DNA of 25,974 nt. Origin: a virus. The position numbers were made by a program, and so were the translations under genes. Shown here piece by piece: positions 19,054 to 25,974 of the stretch (its first letter is position 1; the number at the start of each line of letters is the position of its first letter). Under the pieces are notes generated by a model. That model saw only the letters and a list, made by a program, of their open reading frames with translations. It had not been told where the DNA came from and ran no database searches. The stretch spans positions 1 to 25,974 of the IMG/VR virus record IMGVR_UViG_3300037847_006495; one strand, given 5' to 3'.

Positions 19054-21390
19054 ATGGCTGTTGAAAAAGACAATATAGAAATTTCTGAAAACGAAAAAAT
19101 AGAAGACGGCAAGGGAACTCCCATTATAAATGAAGCGGTAGACGATGTCTCTGTAGAAGGAGAGGATCAACCAGAGCTAAGACCACAAGATGATTTTAAC
19201 GCAAATCTTGCAGAGTTCATGGATGAAAGAACCCTCCAAAGAATGGGATCTGATTTAGTATCAGAATATAAAAAAGATAAAACATCAAGAAAAGAATGGG
19301 AAGATGCATATATAAAAGGATTAGATCTTCTTGGAACTAAATACACTGAAGTTTCAAAACCATTTAAGGGTGCCTCTAATGTAACACATCCTTTGTTAGC
19401 AGAATCAGTAACACAATTTCAAGCACAAGCTTATAAAGAATTAGTGCCATCAGATGGCCCCGTTAGGACCCAAGTGGTAGGTCTTCAAACTCCAGCAATA
19501 GAAGAACAAGCAGATCGTGTGAAAGATTACATGAACTACATGTTGATGGAGGAGATGGAGGAATACACAACTGACATGGATAGCATGTTGTTCCATTTAC
19601 CGTTATCCGGTAGTAGTTTTAAAAAAATATATTACGATGAAATATTAAAAAGACCAGTATCAAAGTTTATTCCTGCTGAAGATTTAGTAGTGCCATACTA
19701 CGCATCTGATTTAAAAGATACAGATAGAATTACTCACGTACAACGGCTAACGGAAAACGAAGTTGTGAAACTTATGGCCGGTGGTTTTTACAGAGATATA
19801 GATTTACCTAAACCTGGAGAAGCGTCCACGGACAACGTACAGAAAAAGATAAATGAATTAGAAGGTGTTAAAAAATCTGGTGAAGATTATCTCCACACGA
19901 TACTTGAAATACACGTGGATTTACATTTAGATGATTATGAAAAATTTGATTCTAGAGCTAAAAAAATAAAGATACCATACGTAGTTACAATTGACGAAGG
20001 TTCAGGTGAGGTATTATCAATCTATAGAAACTATAGACCAGATGATGCTACTTACAAAAGAATAGAATACTTCGTTCACTATAAATTTTTACCAGGATTA
20101 GGATTTTATGGATTTGGTTTGACACATATGATTGGTGGTTTAAGCAGAGCGGCAACACAATCTCTTAGACAATTGATTGATGCAGGAACTTTAAAAAATT
20201 TACCAGCGGGTTTTAAGTCTAGAGGCATCAGAGTTAGAGATGATGATCAACCAATGCAACCAGGAGAGTTTAGAGACGTTGATGCTCCGGGCGGAAACAT
20301 CAGAGATCAGTTTTTTCCTCTACCTTTTACAGAACCAAGCACAACTTTATTTAATCTTTTAGGATTTGTTGTACAAGCAGGACAAAAATTTGCTGCAATA
20401 ACTGATTCCAATGTTGGAAATGACCTACAAAACCGTGCTGTGGGCACCACAGTGGCCTTAATGGAGAGAGGTTCACGTGTAATGAGTGGTGTTCATAAGC
20501 GTTGTTACTACGCTATGAGGTTAGAATTTAAAATTTTAGCTAGAATTATGGCTGATGCGCTTCCTCCAAGCTATCCTTATGATGTTTATGGTGGCCCAAG
20601 AATGATAAAAGCGTTAGATTTTGATAATAGAGTGGATATTTTACCAGTTGCAGACCCAAATATCATGTCGATGGCACAAAGAGTCATGCTTTCTCAGCAA
20701 CAATTACAAGTTGCCATGTCAAATCCACAAATTCATAACATCCATGAAGCTTATAGACGTGTTTATGAGGCGTTAGGCACAAAACAAATAGGAACTTTAC
20801 TAAAACCACCACCAAAACAACCAGAACCAATGGATCCAGGTAAGGAAAATGCACGTGCTTTACAAATGCAACTACTTACAGCGTTTGAATTCCAAGATCA
20901 TGATGCACACATAGCAGCTCACAGTGCTTTTATGCAATCTAGGATGGTTCAAATCAATCCACAGGTCTATGCATTACTACAAGCGCACATTTCTGATCAC
21001 ATTTCTTTCAAAGCAAAGATAGAAGTGAGAGAACAATTGATGCAAGACCCTAATATGGTAGCTCTATCTCAGCAAAACCCACAACAATTTCAAATACAAT
21101 TTGATAAAGCGGTTGCAACTGCAGTAGCAGAGATAACTGAAGAACTTGTTAGAGGTGAATTAGAAAGTGCTGCAGGAAAAGTTGATCCTTTAGTAAGATT
21201 AAAACAACAAGAAATAGATTTACGTGCTATGGACATGCAGCGTAAGGAGAGAGAAACAGAATTAAAAGCTCAATTGGATATGACTAAGGAAGCTAATAGA
21301 TTAGACTTCCAATACGATAAATTATCAGAGCAATCTGATCAATCAGATCAAAGATTAGAAGTAGCGAGGCAGAAACTTGCCAAAAAATAA
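19054..21390 (+). CDS. portal protein
   Basis: The 778-residue protein encoded after terL fits a P22-type portal: the dodecameric gate for DNA in the head vertex. Supporting segments are FKGASNVTHPLLAESVTQFQ (the common PFxGxSNVxHPLLxExV entry of these portals), a central PHLPLSGSSFKKIYYDE-like stretch and a long C-terminal Gln/Lys-rich coiled coil (about residues 675-778) that would form the barrel. The length is close to P22 gp1 (725 residues). AGAGGTATTT precedes the ATG. The 3' end overlaps the next gene by 14 bases. Confidence 0.9.
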   Translation: MAVEKDNIEISENEKIEDGKGTPIINEAVDDVSVEGEDQPELRPQDDFNANLAEFMDERTLQRMGSDLVSEYKKDKTSRKEWEDAYIKGLDLLGTKYTEVSKPFKGASNVTHPLLAESVTQFQAQAYKELVPSDGPVRTQVVGLQTPAIEEQADRVKDYMNYMLMEEMEEYTTDMDSMLFHLPLSGSSFKKIYYDEILKRPVSKFIPAEDLVVPYYASDLKDTDRITHVQRLTENEVVKLMAGGFYRDIDLPKPGEASTDNVQKKINELEGVKKSGEDYLHTILEIHVDLHLDDYEKFDSRAKKIKIPYVVTIDEGSGEVLSIYRNYRPDDATYKRIEYFVHYKFLPGLGFYGFGLTHMIGGLSRAATQSLRQLIDAGTLKNLPAGFKSRGIRVRDDDQPMQPGEFRDVDAPGGNIRDQFFPLPFTEPSTTLFNLLGFVVQAGQKFAAITDSNVGNDLQNRAVGTTVALMERGSRVMSGVHKRCYYAMRLEFKILARIMADALPPSYPYDVYGGPRMIKALDFDNRVDILPVADPNIMSMAQRVMLSQQQLQVAMSNPQIHNIHEAYRRVYEALGTKQIGTLLKPPPKQPEPMDPGKENARALQMQLLTAFEFQDHDAHIAAHSAFMQSRMVQINPQVYALLQAHISDHISFKAKIEVREQLMQDPNMVALSQQNPQQFQIQFDKAVATAVAEITEELVRGELESAAGKVDPLVRLKQQEIDLRAMDMQRKERETELKAQLDMTKEANRLDFQYDKLSEQSDQSDQRLEVARQKLAKK

Positions 21391-21664
21391 CGATCCAAAA
21401 ACTGGTACAGGTAAAAAACCAAAAGGTTCTGGTAGAAGACTATACACAGATGAGAATCCTAGAGATACAGTTAAGATAAAATTTGCAACACCTGAAGATG
21501 CGAGAGCAACTGTTGCAAAAGTCAAGCATGTCAACAAACCTTTTGCTAGAAAAATACAAATACTAACAGTGATGGAACAAAGAGCTAAAGTTATGGGTAA
21601 AAATCAGGTTGTATCAATTGCTAAGAAAGGAAAAAATGAAATTAGAAAAAGACAACAGTCTTAA
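21377..21664 (+). CDS. small basic conserved protein (TTG start)
   Basis: A 95-residue protein read from TTG 21377, with GAGG upstream inside the portal gene. The core FATPEDARATVAKVKHVNKPFARKIQILTV (positions 36-65), then EQRAKVMGK, recurs in marine phage genomes next to portal genes as I recall, without known role. A disordered Lys/Gly/Pro N terminus precedes it. Likely virion-associated or DNA-binding from its charge; not shown. Confidence 0.72.
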   Translation: MPKNNDPKTGTGKKPKGSGRRLYTDENPRDTVKIKFATPEDARATVAKVKHVNKPFARKIQILTVMEQRAKVMGKNQVVSIAKKGKNEIRKRQQS

Positions 21665-21830
21665 AACTTTAAGTGGTGGTGTTAAATCAGGACCACCCCC
21701 TAAAAGAGGACCAAACCCACAAGGATTAAAAAAAGGTGGTTGTCCTCATCGAGAACCAGGAGTAAAATCTGATATCAAAGGCATTAAAGACATACAAACT
21801 ACCGGAAAAAAGTTCATCGGTTTACGATAA
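21636..21830 (+). CDS. small Pro/Gly/Cys basic protein
   Basis: A 64-residue protein starting MKLEKDNSLKTLSGG after AAAGGAAAAA. The tract PPPKRGPNPQGLKKGG, then CPHREPG and KSDIKGIKDIQTTGKKFIG, is a known type of short marine phage protein. The longer frame from 21609 is less likely. The stop (21828-21830) lies inside the reading frame of the LAGLIDADG gene. Function unknown. Confidence 0.75.
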   Translation: MKLEKDNSLKTLSGGVKSGPPPKRGPNPQGLKKGGCPHREPGVKSDIKGIKDIQTTGKKFIGLR

Positions 21831-22158
21831 TCTTTCTGAAAAAGAAAAAATAATATTTTTAGCAGGAGTATTTGATGGAGAGGGAAGTTTTGGTATTTGG
21901 TCAAAGCTTAAAACAAAAAAATATTTTGCATGTAGCGTAGAGATGTCTGATAAGGATTTGGTTAAGAGGTTTCATGACTTTTTTGGGGGTTGTATTTACC
22001 TTTGTAAGAGAAGAAAACTACATCATAAAGATACATGGAGATGGAGGATCAATGGTCAAGGGGCTTTATCTACAGTTGATAAAATGATAGATTATTTAAG
22101 TAATAGACGTAAGGAGAAATTCAAGAATGTGGTTCAGTGCCTTAAAATTAGCAATTAA
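21829..22158 (+). CDS. LAGLIDADG-like homing endonuclease (start unresolved)
   Basis: The frame contains FLAGVFDGEGSFGIW (residues from 21856), a LAGLIDADG motif with catalytic-type acidic residues, then VEMSDKDLVKRFHDFFGG, WRWRINGQGALSTVDKMI and a basic end. Small single-motif LAGLIDADG proteins act as dimers. The frame is open from 21766, but no ATG, GTG or TTG precedes the motif; the first ATG, at 21943, would remove it. It may be made by frameshift from the overlapping 64-residue gene, by an unusual start, or be a decayed copy. The coordinate given is where the frame leaves the previous stop. It overlaps the holin gene by 32 bases. Confidence 0.7.
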   Translation, partial: NLSEKEKIIFLAGVFDGEGSFGIWSKLKTKKYFACSVEMSDKDLVKRFHDFFGGCIYLCKRRKLHHKDTWRWRINGQGALSTVDKMIDYLSNRRKEKFKNVVQCLKISN

Positions 22159-22507
22159 TGCTGGCAGTAAAATTTATGCCAACAAACAAAAAGCAAAAAT
22201 TGCAATGTCCGATGCACAATTATTACATGCAGAACGTCAAGCTCGAGGTGAAGAAGCTTACCAGGGTAAATTGTTAGAGGCTAGACAATCAGACTGGAAA
22301 GACGAGGCAGTTTTGATAATTCTAACTTTGCCAATTTTGGTGATTGCTTGGGGGGTCTTCTCGGATGATCCGGGTGCGTCTGAAAAAATAAAAATGTTCT
22401 TTGAGCAGTTCCAGCAGCTGCCGTCATGGTTCACTAATTTGTGGATTCTTGTCGTGGCGAGCATTTATGGTATAAAGGGAACACAAATATTTAAAGGAAA
22501 GAAATAA
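22127..22507 (+). CDS. holin-like membrane protein (3TM, GTA-type)
   Basis: A 126-residue protein with a moderately hydrophobic N terminus (FSALKLAINAGSKIYA), a polar region with MSDAQLLHAERQARG, then two clear transmembrane helices at about 61-78 (AVLIILTLPILVIAWGVF) and 103-120 (TNLWILVVASIYGIKGTQ), ending in KGKK. It matches the gene-transfer-agent type three-TM holin family in order and length. A holin would form the lesion that releases endolysin. AAGGAG lies ten bases before the ATG. No endolysin is next to it in the window. Confidence 0.7.
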   Translation: MWFSALKLAINAGSKIYANKQKAKIAMSDAQLLHAERQARGEEAYQGKLLEARQSDWKDEAVLIILTLPILVIAWGVFSDDPGASEKIKMFFEQFQQLPSWFTNLWILVVASIYGIKGTQIFKGKK

Positions 22508-22508
22508 A

Positions 22509-22883
22509 ATGACTAAATTATGTCCAAGAGGTAAAGCCGCAGCCAAGAGAAAATTTTCAGTTTATCCGTCAGCATATGCGAACGCATACGCTAGCAAAAT
22601 TTGTGCAGGAAAAATCAAAGATCCATCTGGTGTGAAAAGAAAAGATTTTAAAGGACCTAAACCTGCAGGAAAAAAAGTTGGTGGAATGACGGCAGGTTCT
22701 CAATCAGCTTTAGGTAGAATTCAAAAATCTAAAATGATGAATAAAGGTGGAGATGCGAAAATAAAAAAAGTTGCTAAAGCTTTACACAAAGCGTCTGGGT
22801 TACATAAACAACAGGCACAATCATTAGATTCTATCAAATTAAAAAGCGGTGGAATGAGTGATTATTATAAAGATTTAATGTAA
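22509..22883 (+). CDS. basic protein with LCPRGKAAAKRKF motif
   Basis: A 124-residue protein with CPRGKAAAKRKFSVYPSAYA near the start, followed by CAGK, a short conserved module I recall in marine phages and giant viruses. The remainder is Lys/Gly/Met-rich (SKMMNKGGDAKI and LKSGGMSDYYKDL), reminiscent of the 259-residue EF-hand protein. GGAAAG precedes the ATG. It overlaps the next gene by one base. Role unknown; DNA-associated or virion function is possible. Confidence 0.72.
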   Translation: MTKLCPRGKAAAKRKFSVYPSAYANAYASKICAGKIKDPSGVKRKDFKGPKPAGKKVGGMTAGSQSALGRIQKSKMMNKGGDAKIKKVAKALHKASGLHKQQAQSLDSIKLKSGGMSDYYKDLM

Positions 22884-23161
22884 TGCAAAAAAATATTCAG
22901 TACATGAAATCAGGTGGACTGAAAAAATGGTTCAGTGAAAAATGGGTAGACATTGGATCAAAAAAACCTGGGGGAGGTTTTAGAGAATGTGGAAGAAAAT
23001 CTGCAAGTGGATCAAAAAGAAAGTACCCCAAATGCGTGCCTGCTGCAAAAGCCGCCCGAATGACAGAATCGCAAAGGCGTTCTGCTGTTGCAAGAAAGAG
23101 AAGTAAACCTCAAGGAGTTGGTGGTAAACCAACTAACGTAAAAACATTTGCAAAAGCATAA
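22883..23161 (+). CDS. DUF5872-like cysteine protein
   Basis: A 92-residue basic protein with KWFSEKWVDIGSKKPGGGF, then CGRKSASGSKRKYPKCVPAAKA, the CGRKS...YPKCxP pattern of a family I recall as DUF5872 (phages and large viruses). Two cysteines in this pattern could bind a metal. The start overlaps the previous stop (TAATG). Unassigned function. Confidence 0.75.
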   Translation: MQKNIQYMKSGGLKKWFSEKWVDIGSKKPGGGFRECGRKSASGSKRKYPKCVPAAKAARMTESQRRSAVARKRSKPQGVGGKPTNVKTFAKA

Positions 23162-23199
23162 ATTATCTTTATAAATCATAAAAGTTTAAAACTTATGTG

Positions 23200-23433
23200 A
23201 TGATAATTAATCTTGATACAATTTCTTTAATACAAAAAACAATTCATAAAAGATTAGAACGTTATAAGGAAGCAGCTATATATAGTGTTGACACCATGGA
23301 CCAACTACAATATGTTAGGGGGCAAATCAAATCCCTAGAGGATTTGCAACAGGAACTAAAAGACCTGCTGAATAAACAGGAGATAGAAGATGACAATGTC
23401 CACGGTGAAACCGAAACGGACTGGGAAACTTGA
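23200..23433 (+). CDS. small coiled-coil protein
   Basis: A 77-residue protein with SVDTMDQLQYVRGQIKSLED, a helical coiled-coil-type sequence recurrent in phage head regions as I recall. The start is ATG 23200; a GTG at 23197 is possible. No strong Shine-Dalgarno. It overlaps the GroES-like gene by 44 bases, with AGGAG for that gene inside it. Probably a virion assembly accessory protein by position only. Confidence 0.7.
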   Translation: MIINLDTISLIQKTIHKRLERYKEAAIYSVDTMDQLQYVRGQIKSLEDLQQELKDLLNKQEIEDDNVHGETETDWET

Positions 23434-23836
23434 GGATTCATATAAATCTGAAGAAGAAGTTTCAACAGTTCTGGATCCCAAATCAATAGACGATAACCTT
23501 TTAGAAAGATTACCATCACCAACAGGGTATAGATTACTAGTTTTACCTTATGCTGGGCCAAAAAAAACTAAGGGTGGTATAATTCTTTCCGACACAACTC
23601 AAGAAACAATTCAAATGACCACAGTCTGTGGCCTTGTTTTGAAAATGGGAAATCTTTGTTATAGAGACAAAGAAAAATTTCCTCTTGGTGCTTGGTGTAA
23701 ACTTCATGACTGGATTATTTTTAGCAGGTATGCTGGTTCAAGATTCAAAATTGAAGGTGGAGAAGTAAGAGTGTTGAATGATGATGAGGTCATATCAACC
23801 ATTAAAAATCCACGTGATATTTTGCACCATTTTTAG
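23390..23836 (+). CDS. GroES-like co-chaperonin
   Basis: In this 148-residue protein, the central part matches the Cpn10 fold in order: TGYRLLVLPYAG (residues 45-56), KTKGGIIL (59-66, the mobile-loop GGIxL GroEL contact), TVCGLVLKMG (78-87), GAWCKLHDWIIFSRYAG (100-116) and GEVRVLNDDEV (124-134). In other phages, such as T4 Gp31, such proteins replace GroES to fold the capsid protein in the host GroEL cage; its place two or three genes before the head proteins fits. An extra 40-residue N terminus precedes the fold. GGAG is at good spacing. Confidence 0.88.
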   Translation: MTMSTVKPKRTGKLEDSYKSEEEVSTVLDPKSIDDNLLERLPSPTGYRLLVLPYAGPKKTKGGIILSDTTQETIQMTTVCGLVLKMGNLCYRDKEKFPLGAWCKLHDWIIFSRYAGSRFKIEGGEVRVLNDDEVISTIKNPRDILHHF

Positions 23837-23844
23837 GAGGAAAT

Positions 23845-24837
23845 ATGGCTGAAGATAATAAAGCTCAAGAAGTTGAGTTAGACACCGATGGTGTTAATGA
23901 GGAAAATGTAAACGTACCTGAAGCAAAAGAACCCGATGAATCATTTGCACAAAAAGAAAATGTAGATCTTGGTTATACTGATGTAACAGGTGGTAAAACA
24001 GCAAAAGAACTTTTACAAGAAACAAAAGACTCTGAGGAAAAACCTGAAGAAAAAACAGAGGAAAAAATACAAGTCGAAGAAAAAAAAGAAGACTTGCAAG
24101 ACTATTCTGAAAAAGTAAAAAAAAGAATAGATAAATTAACTTTTCAAATAAGAGAAGCTGAAAGAAGAGAAAAGGCTGCACTCGAATATGCAAAAGGATT
24201 GAAAAATAAATATGATACTTTGGACAAAAAGTTTGAAGAAACTGATACAAATTATCTTAAGGAATACGATTCAAGAATTGATGCTGAAAGAGAAAAAGTA
24301 AAAAACTCTTTAAGAGCTGCCTTAGAGTCAAACGATGTAGAAAAAATTACGGAGGCTCAAGACGCACTTTCTAAACTTTCTGTAGAAAAGGAAAAGGTAT
24401 CTTTAGCTCAAGCTGAAAAAAAAGCTAAAGCTGAGACACCACAGGAAAAATCATCTGAAGAAGCACCACCCCCACCAATTTCGCAAAAAGCCCAAAAATG
24501 GGCTGAGACTAACGAGTGGTTTGGAACGGATAGGGTCATGACCGGAGCGGCCATGAGTATTCATGAAGAACTTATGGGTCAGGGTATTGATGCGGAAACA
24601 GATGAGTATTATAATGAAATCAACAAACGTATGAAGGAGTATTTCCCTCAAAAGTTTGCACAGGACACTACTGAAGAAACTAAACCTGCGAAAGAACCCG
24701 TCCAAAATGTAGGTTCAGTTAGTAGACGTTCAGGTGGACGCAAATCTGTGAGGCTCACCAAATCACAGGTAGTTATCGCTAAGAAATTAGGGGTGCCACT
24801 AGAGGAATACGCAAAATACGTGAAGGAAGGAGTATAA
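23845..24837 (+). CDS. scaffold-like coiled-coil protein
   Basis: A 330-residue acidic protein starting MAEDNKAQEVELD after TAGGAGG. The N-terminal 90 residues are disordered and Glu-rich, followed by a long coiled coil (about 95-195, KVKKRIDKLTFQIREAERR...), a Pro-rich break (APPPPISQKA) and a C-terminal basic helical tail (SRRSGGRKSVRLTKSQVVI). This composition and its position just before the capsid genes are typical of internal scaffolding proteins that organise the prohead. Homology is not directly recognisable. Confidence 0.8.
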   Translation: MAEDNKAQEVELDTDGVNEENVNVPEAKEPDESFAQKENVDLGYTDVTGGKTAKELLQETKDSEEKPEEKTEEKIQVEEKKEDLQDYSEKVKKRIDKLTFQIREAERREKAALEYAKGLKNKYDTLDKKFEETDTNYLKEYDSRIDAEREKVKNSLRAALESNDVEKITEAQDALSKLSVEKEKVSLAQAEKKAKAETPQEKSSEEAPPPPISQKAQKWAETNEWFGTDRVMTGAAMSIHEELMGQGIDAETDEYYNEINKRMKEYFPQKFAQDTTEETKPAKEPVQNVGSVSRRSGGRKSVRLTKSQVVIAKKLGVPLEEYAKYVKEGV

Positions 24838-24838
24838 C

Positions 24839-25306
24839 ATGGAAAAAATAAAAACTTCACGCGAGTCGGAATCTAGATCTAAACAATCTCGAAAAAAAGA
24901 TTGGACTCCACCATCCAGTTTGGATGCGCCAGCTGCTCCGCAGGGTTATGCACATAGATGGATAAGAACTGCGACTATGGGTTTTGAGGACGTTGCAAAC
25001 GTTTCGAAAAAACTTAGAGAAGGTTGGGAATTTGTTAAAGCTGAAACACTTTTAAGTGAAATAGGTCAAAATGAATACCCAGTTATTTCTGAAGGAAAAC
25101 ATGCTGGTCTCGTTGGAATTGGGGGCCTTGTGTTGGCAAGGATACCAGAGGAGATTCTAAAACAACGTGCTGAGTATTTTCAAAAAATTACTCAAGACAG
25201 AACAGACGCGATTGATAGGGATCTTATGAAGGAACAACACCCGGACATGCCAATCAATATTGATAGGCAGTCTAGAGTTACCTTTGGCGGTTCTCGTAAA
25301 AAGTAA
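24839..25306 (+). CDS. conserved head-region protein
   Basis: A 155-residue protein, AAPQGYAHRWIRTATMGFED (residues 33-52), NVSKKLREGWEFVKAE, then GKHAGLVGIGGLVLARIPEE and DRDLMKEQHPDMPINIDRQS, a set of conserved blocks I recall in marine phages between scaffold and capsid genes. AAGGAG precedes the ATG. Possible roles are head completion or internal head protein; the exact function is not known. Confidence 0.78.
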   Translation: MEKIKTSRESESRSKQSRKKDWTPPSSLDAPAAPQGYAHRWIRTATMGFEDVANVSKKLREGWEFVKAETLLSEIGQNEYPVISEGKHAGLVGIGGLVLARIPEEILKQRAEYFQKITQDRTDAIDRDLMKEQHPDMPINIDRQSRVTFGGSRKK

Positions 25307-25368
25307 TATTTTTGCGATACCTACAAGTAGCTTGGATTTAATATAAACGTTAAAAGGAGAAAACAACT

Positions 25369-25944
25369 ATGGCAAACGTAAGTGAAAAGTTTGGTTTAAG
25401 ACCTTACAGAAAACTTGACGGTTCACCATTAGTAGGAGCTCAAAACAGATATACGATTGCAAGTGGCTATGCAACTGCGATTTACCAAGGTGATTTAGTG
25501 GAACCACTAACATCTGGAAATATTCAGAAACATGGTGCTAATACATCGGACGCTGTTGTGGGAGTTTTTAACGGATGTTTTTACACTGATCCAACTACAA
25601 AAAAGCCTACATTTAGCAATCACTATCCAGGTTCAATTGCAGCTAGTGACATCACAGCTTTTATTGTTGATGATCCAGATGCAGTTTTCTTGATAGATGC
25701 AGATGCGGCTTTTACTAGAGCAGATCTATTTAAAAACTATTCTGTTACTAACACTACTGGTGTAACACAAACAGGAATATCAAAAGCACAACTTGATGTT
25801 TCAGTATCAGGAACTGCGACTACTTTCGCTATTCAAGCGATCGACATTTCGCAAGACCCAGATAATTCTGACACAAGTTCTGCAAACGCAAATGTTCTTG
25901 TTAGAATAAACAACCACTTCTACAGAAGTGGCACAGGCCTATAA
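25369..25944 (+). CDS. capsid-associated structural protein
   Basis: A 191-residue protein starting MANVSEKFGLRPYRKLDGSP after AAAAGGAG. It is Thr/Ser/Asn-rich and mostly beta: GAQNRYTIASGYATAIYQGD, then FYTDPTTKKPTFS, ending with ISQDPDNSDTSS and a conserved VLVRINNHFYRSGTGL. Its place between scaffold and the next gene (MAIS...) suggests a decoration/stabilisation or minor capsid protein; with no other capsid gene complete in the window, it could itself be a small capsid protein. Confidence in structural role is good, in specific role low. Confidence 0.7.
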   Translation: MANVSEKFGLRPYRKLDGSPLVGAQNRYTIASGYATAIYQGDLVEPLTSGNIQKHGANTSDAVVGVFNGCFYTDPTTKKPTFSNHYPGSIAASDITAFIVDDPDAVFLIDADAAFTRADLFKNYSVTNTTGVTQTGISKAQLDVSVSGTATTFAIQAIDISQDPDNSDTSSANANVLVRINNHFYRSGTGL

Positions 25945-25963
25945 TAAATAAAGGAGAATAACT

Positions 25964-25974
25964 ATGGCAATATC
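25964..25974 (+). CDS. start of next structural gene (3' partial)
   Basis: AAGGAG is five bases before... ATG 25964, which opens MAIS and runs off the window edge. In similar phages I recall the major capsid protein beginning in this way at this place, but four residues cannot identify it. Confidence 0.55.

Noticed and set aside
21801-21815. A-rich run as a classical -1 frameshift site into the LAGLIDADG gene
   Set aside because: A -1 shift enters a frame with a stop near 21850; the LAGLIDADG frame needs +1, so only the CGA-TAA or odd-start options remain.
24451-24705. Minus frames inside the scaffold-like gene (also 23894-24250, 24648-24860)
   Set aside because: Antisense of Glu/Lys-rich coiled coil gives Leu/Phe-rich frames; no ribosome sites.
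1-25974. CRISPR arrays, insertion sequences, integrase or attachment sites
   Set aside because: No regular spacer-repeat pattern, transposase motifs or tyrosine/serine recombinase motifs were seen; the TGGTGTCCC array lacks spacers of fixed size.

Overview
The window looks like a contiguous piece of an uncultured marine tailed-phage genome (Caudoviricetes). It is AT-rich and tightly packed, and its families recur in pelagiphage-like and Mediterranean virome contigs: a DUF3310 protein, a Pol I with Leu at the 762-equivalent site, a GroES-like co-chaperonin, and small Lys/Gly/Cys-rich proteins beginning LCPRGKAAAKRKF or containing PKRGPNPQG. The host assignment (alphaproteobacterial, SAR11-like) is inference from composition and recalled gene content. 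I found no integrase, tRNA, rRNA, CRISPR array or insertion sequence. Family names come from motifs read by eye and were not searched.

Layout. (1) 1-5541, plus strand: a replication operon with an AEP/TOTE-like primase (5' end outside the window), an SF1 helicase, a coiled-coil protein, a DUF3310 protein, a 39-residue membrane protein and a family A DNA polymerase. Every junction overlaps, mostly as ATGA, which suggests translational coupling. (2) 5542-7287, minus strand: five small unknown genes, one with an HxxxH motif and one with an apparent signal sequence. (3) 7376-11013, plus strand: a possible leader peptide, a ParB-fold protein, a ribbon-helix-helix-like protein, small unknowns, two repeat-rich intergenic stretches (8685-9036 and 9602-10120), and the terminase small subunit. 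(4) 11138-16020, minus strand: an 18-gene block of very small genes with strong Shine-Dalgarno sites and recurring promoter-like boxes. It lies between terS and terL, which usually sit close together. (5) 16166-25974, plus strand: a VRR-NUC-like nuclease, terL, an EF-hand/Gly-Met repeat protein, portal, small basic proteins, a LAGLIDADG reading frame without a normal start codon, a holin-like protein, a GroES-like co-chaperonin, a scaffold-like protein, two head proteins, and the first codons of a further gene (MAIS...), possibly the major capsid protein.

How it fits together. Primase, helicase and polymerase form the replication module. TerS and TerL package DNA into heads built from the portal, scaffold and capsid proteins, with the GroES-like protein possibly helping the host chaperonin fold capsid subunits. 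The minus-strand block has the look of an accessory or early host-interaction region (inference). The most interesting unexplained signals are that block and its shared 17-bp box, the repeat arrays before terS and terL, and the start-less LAGLIDADG gene.
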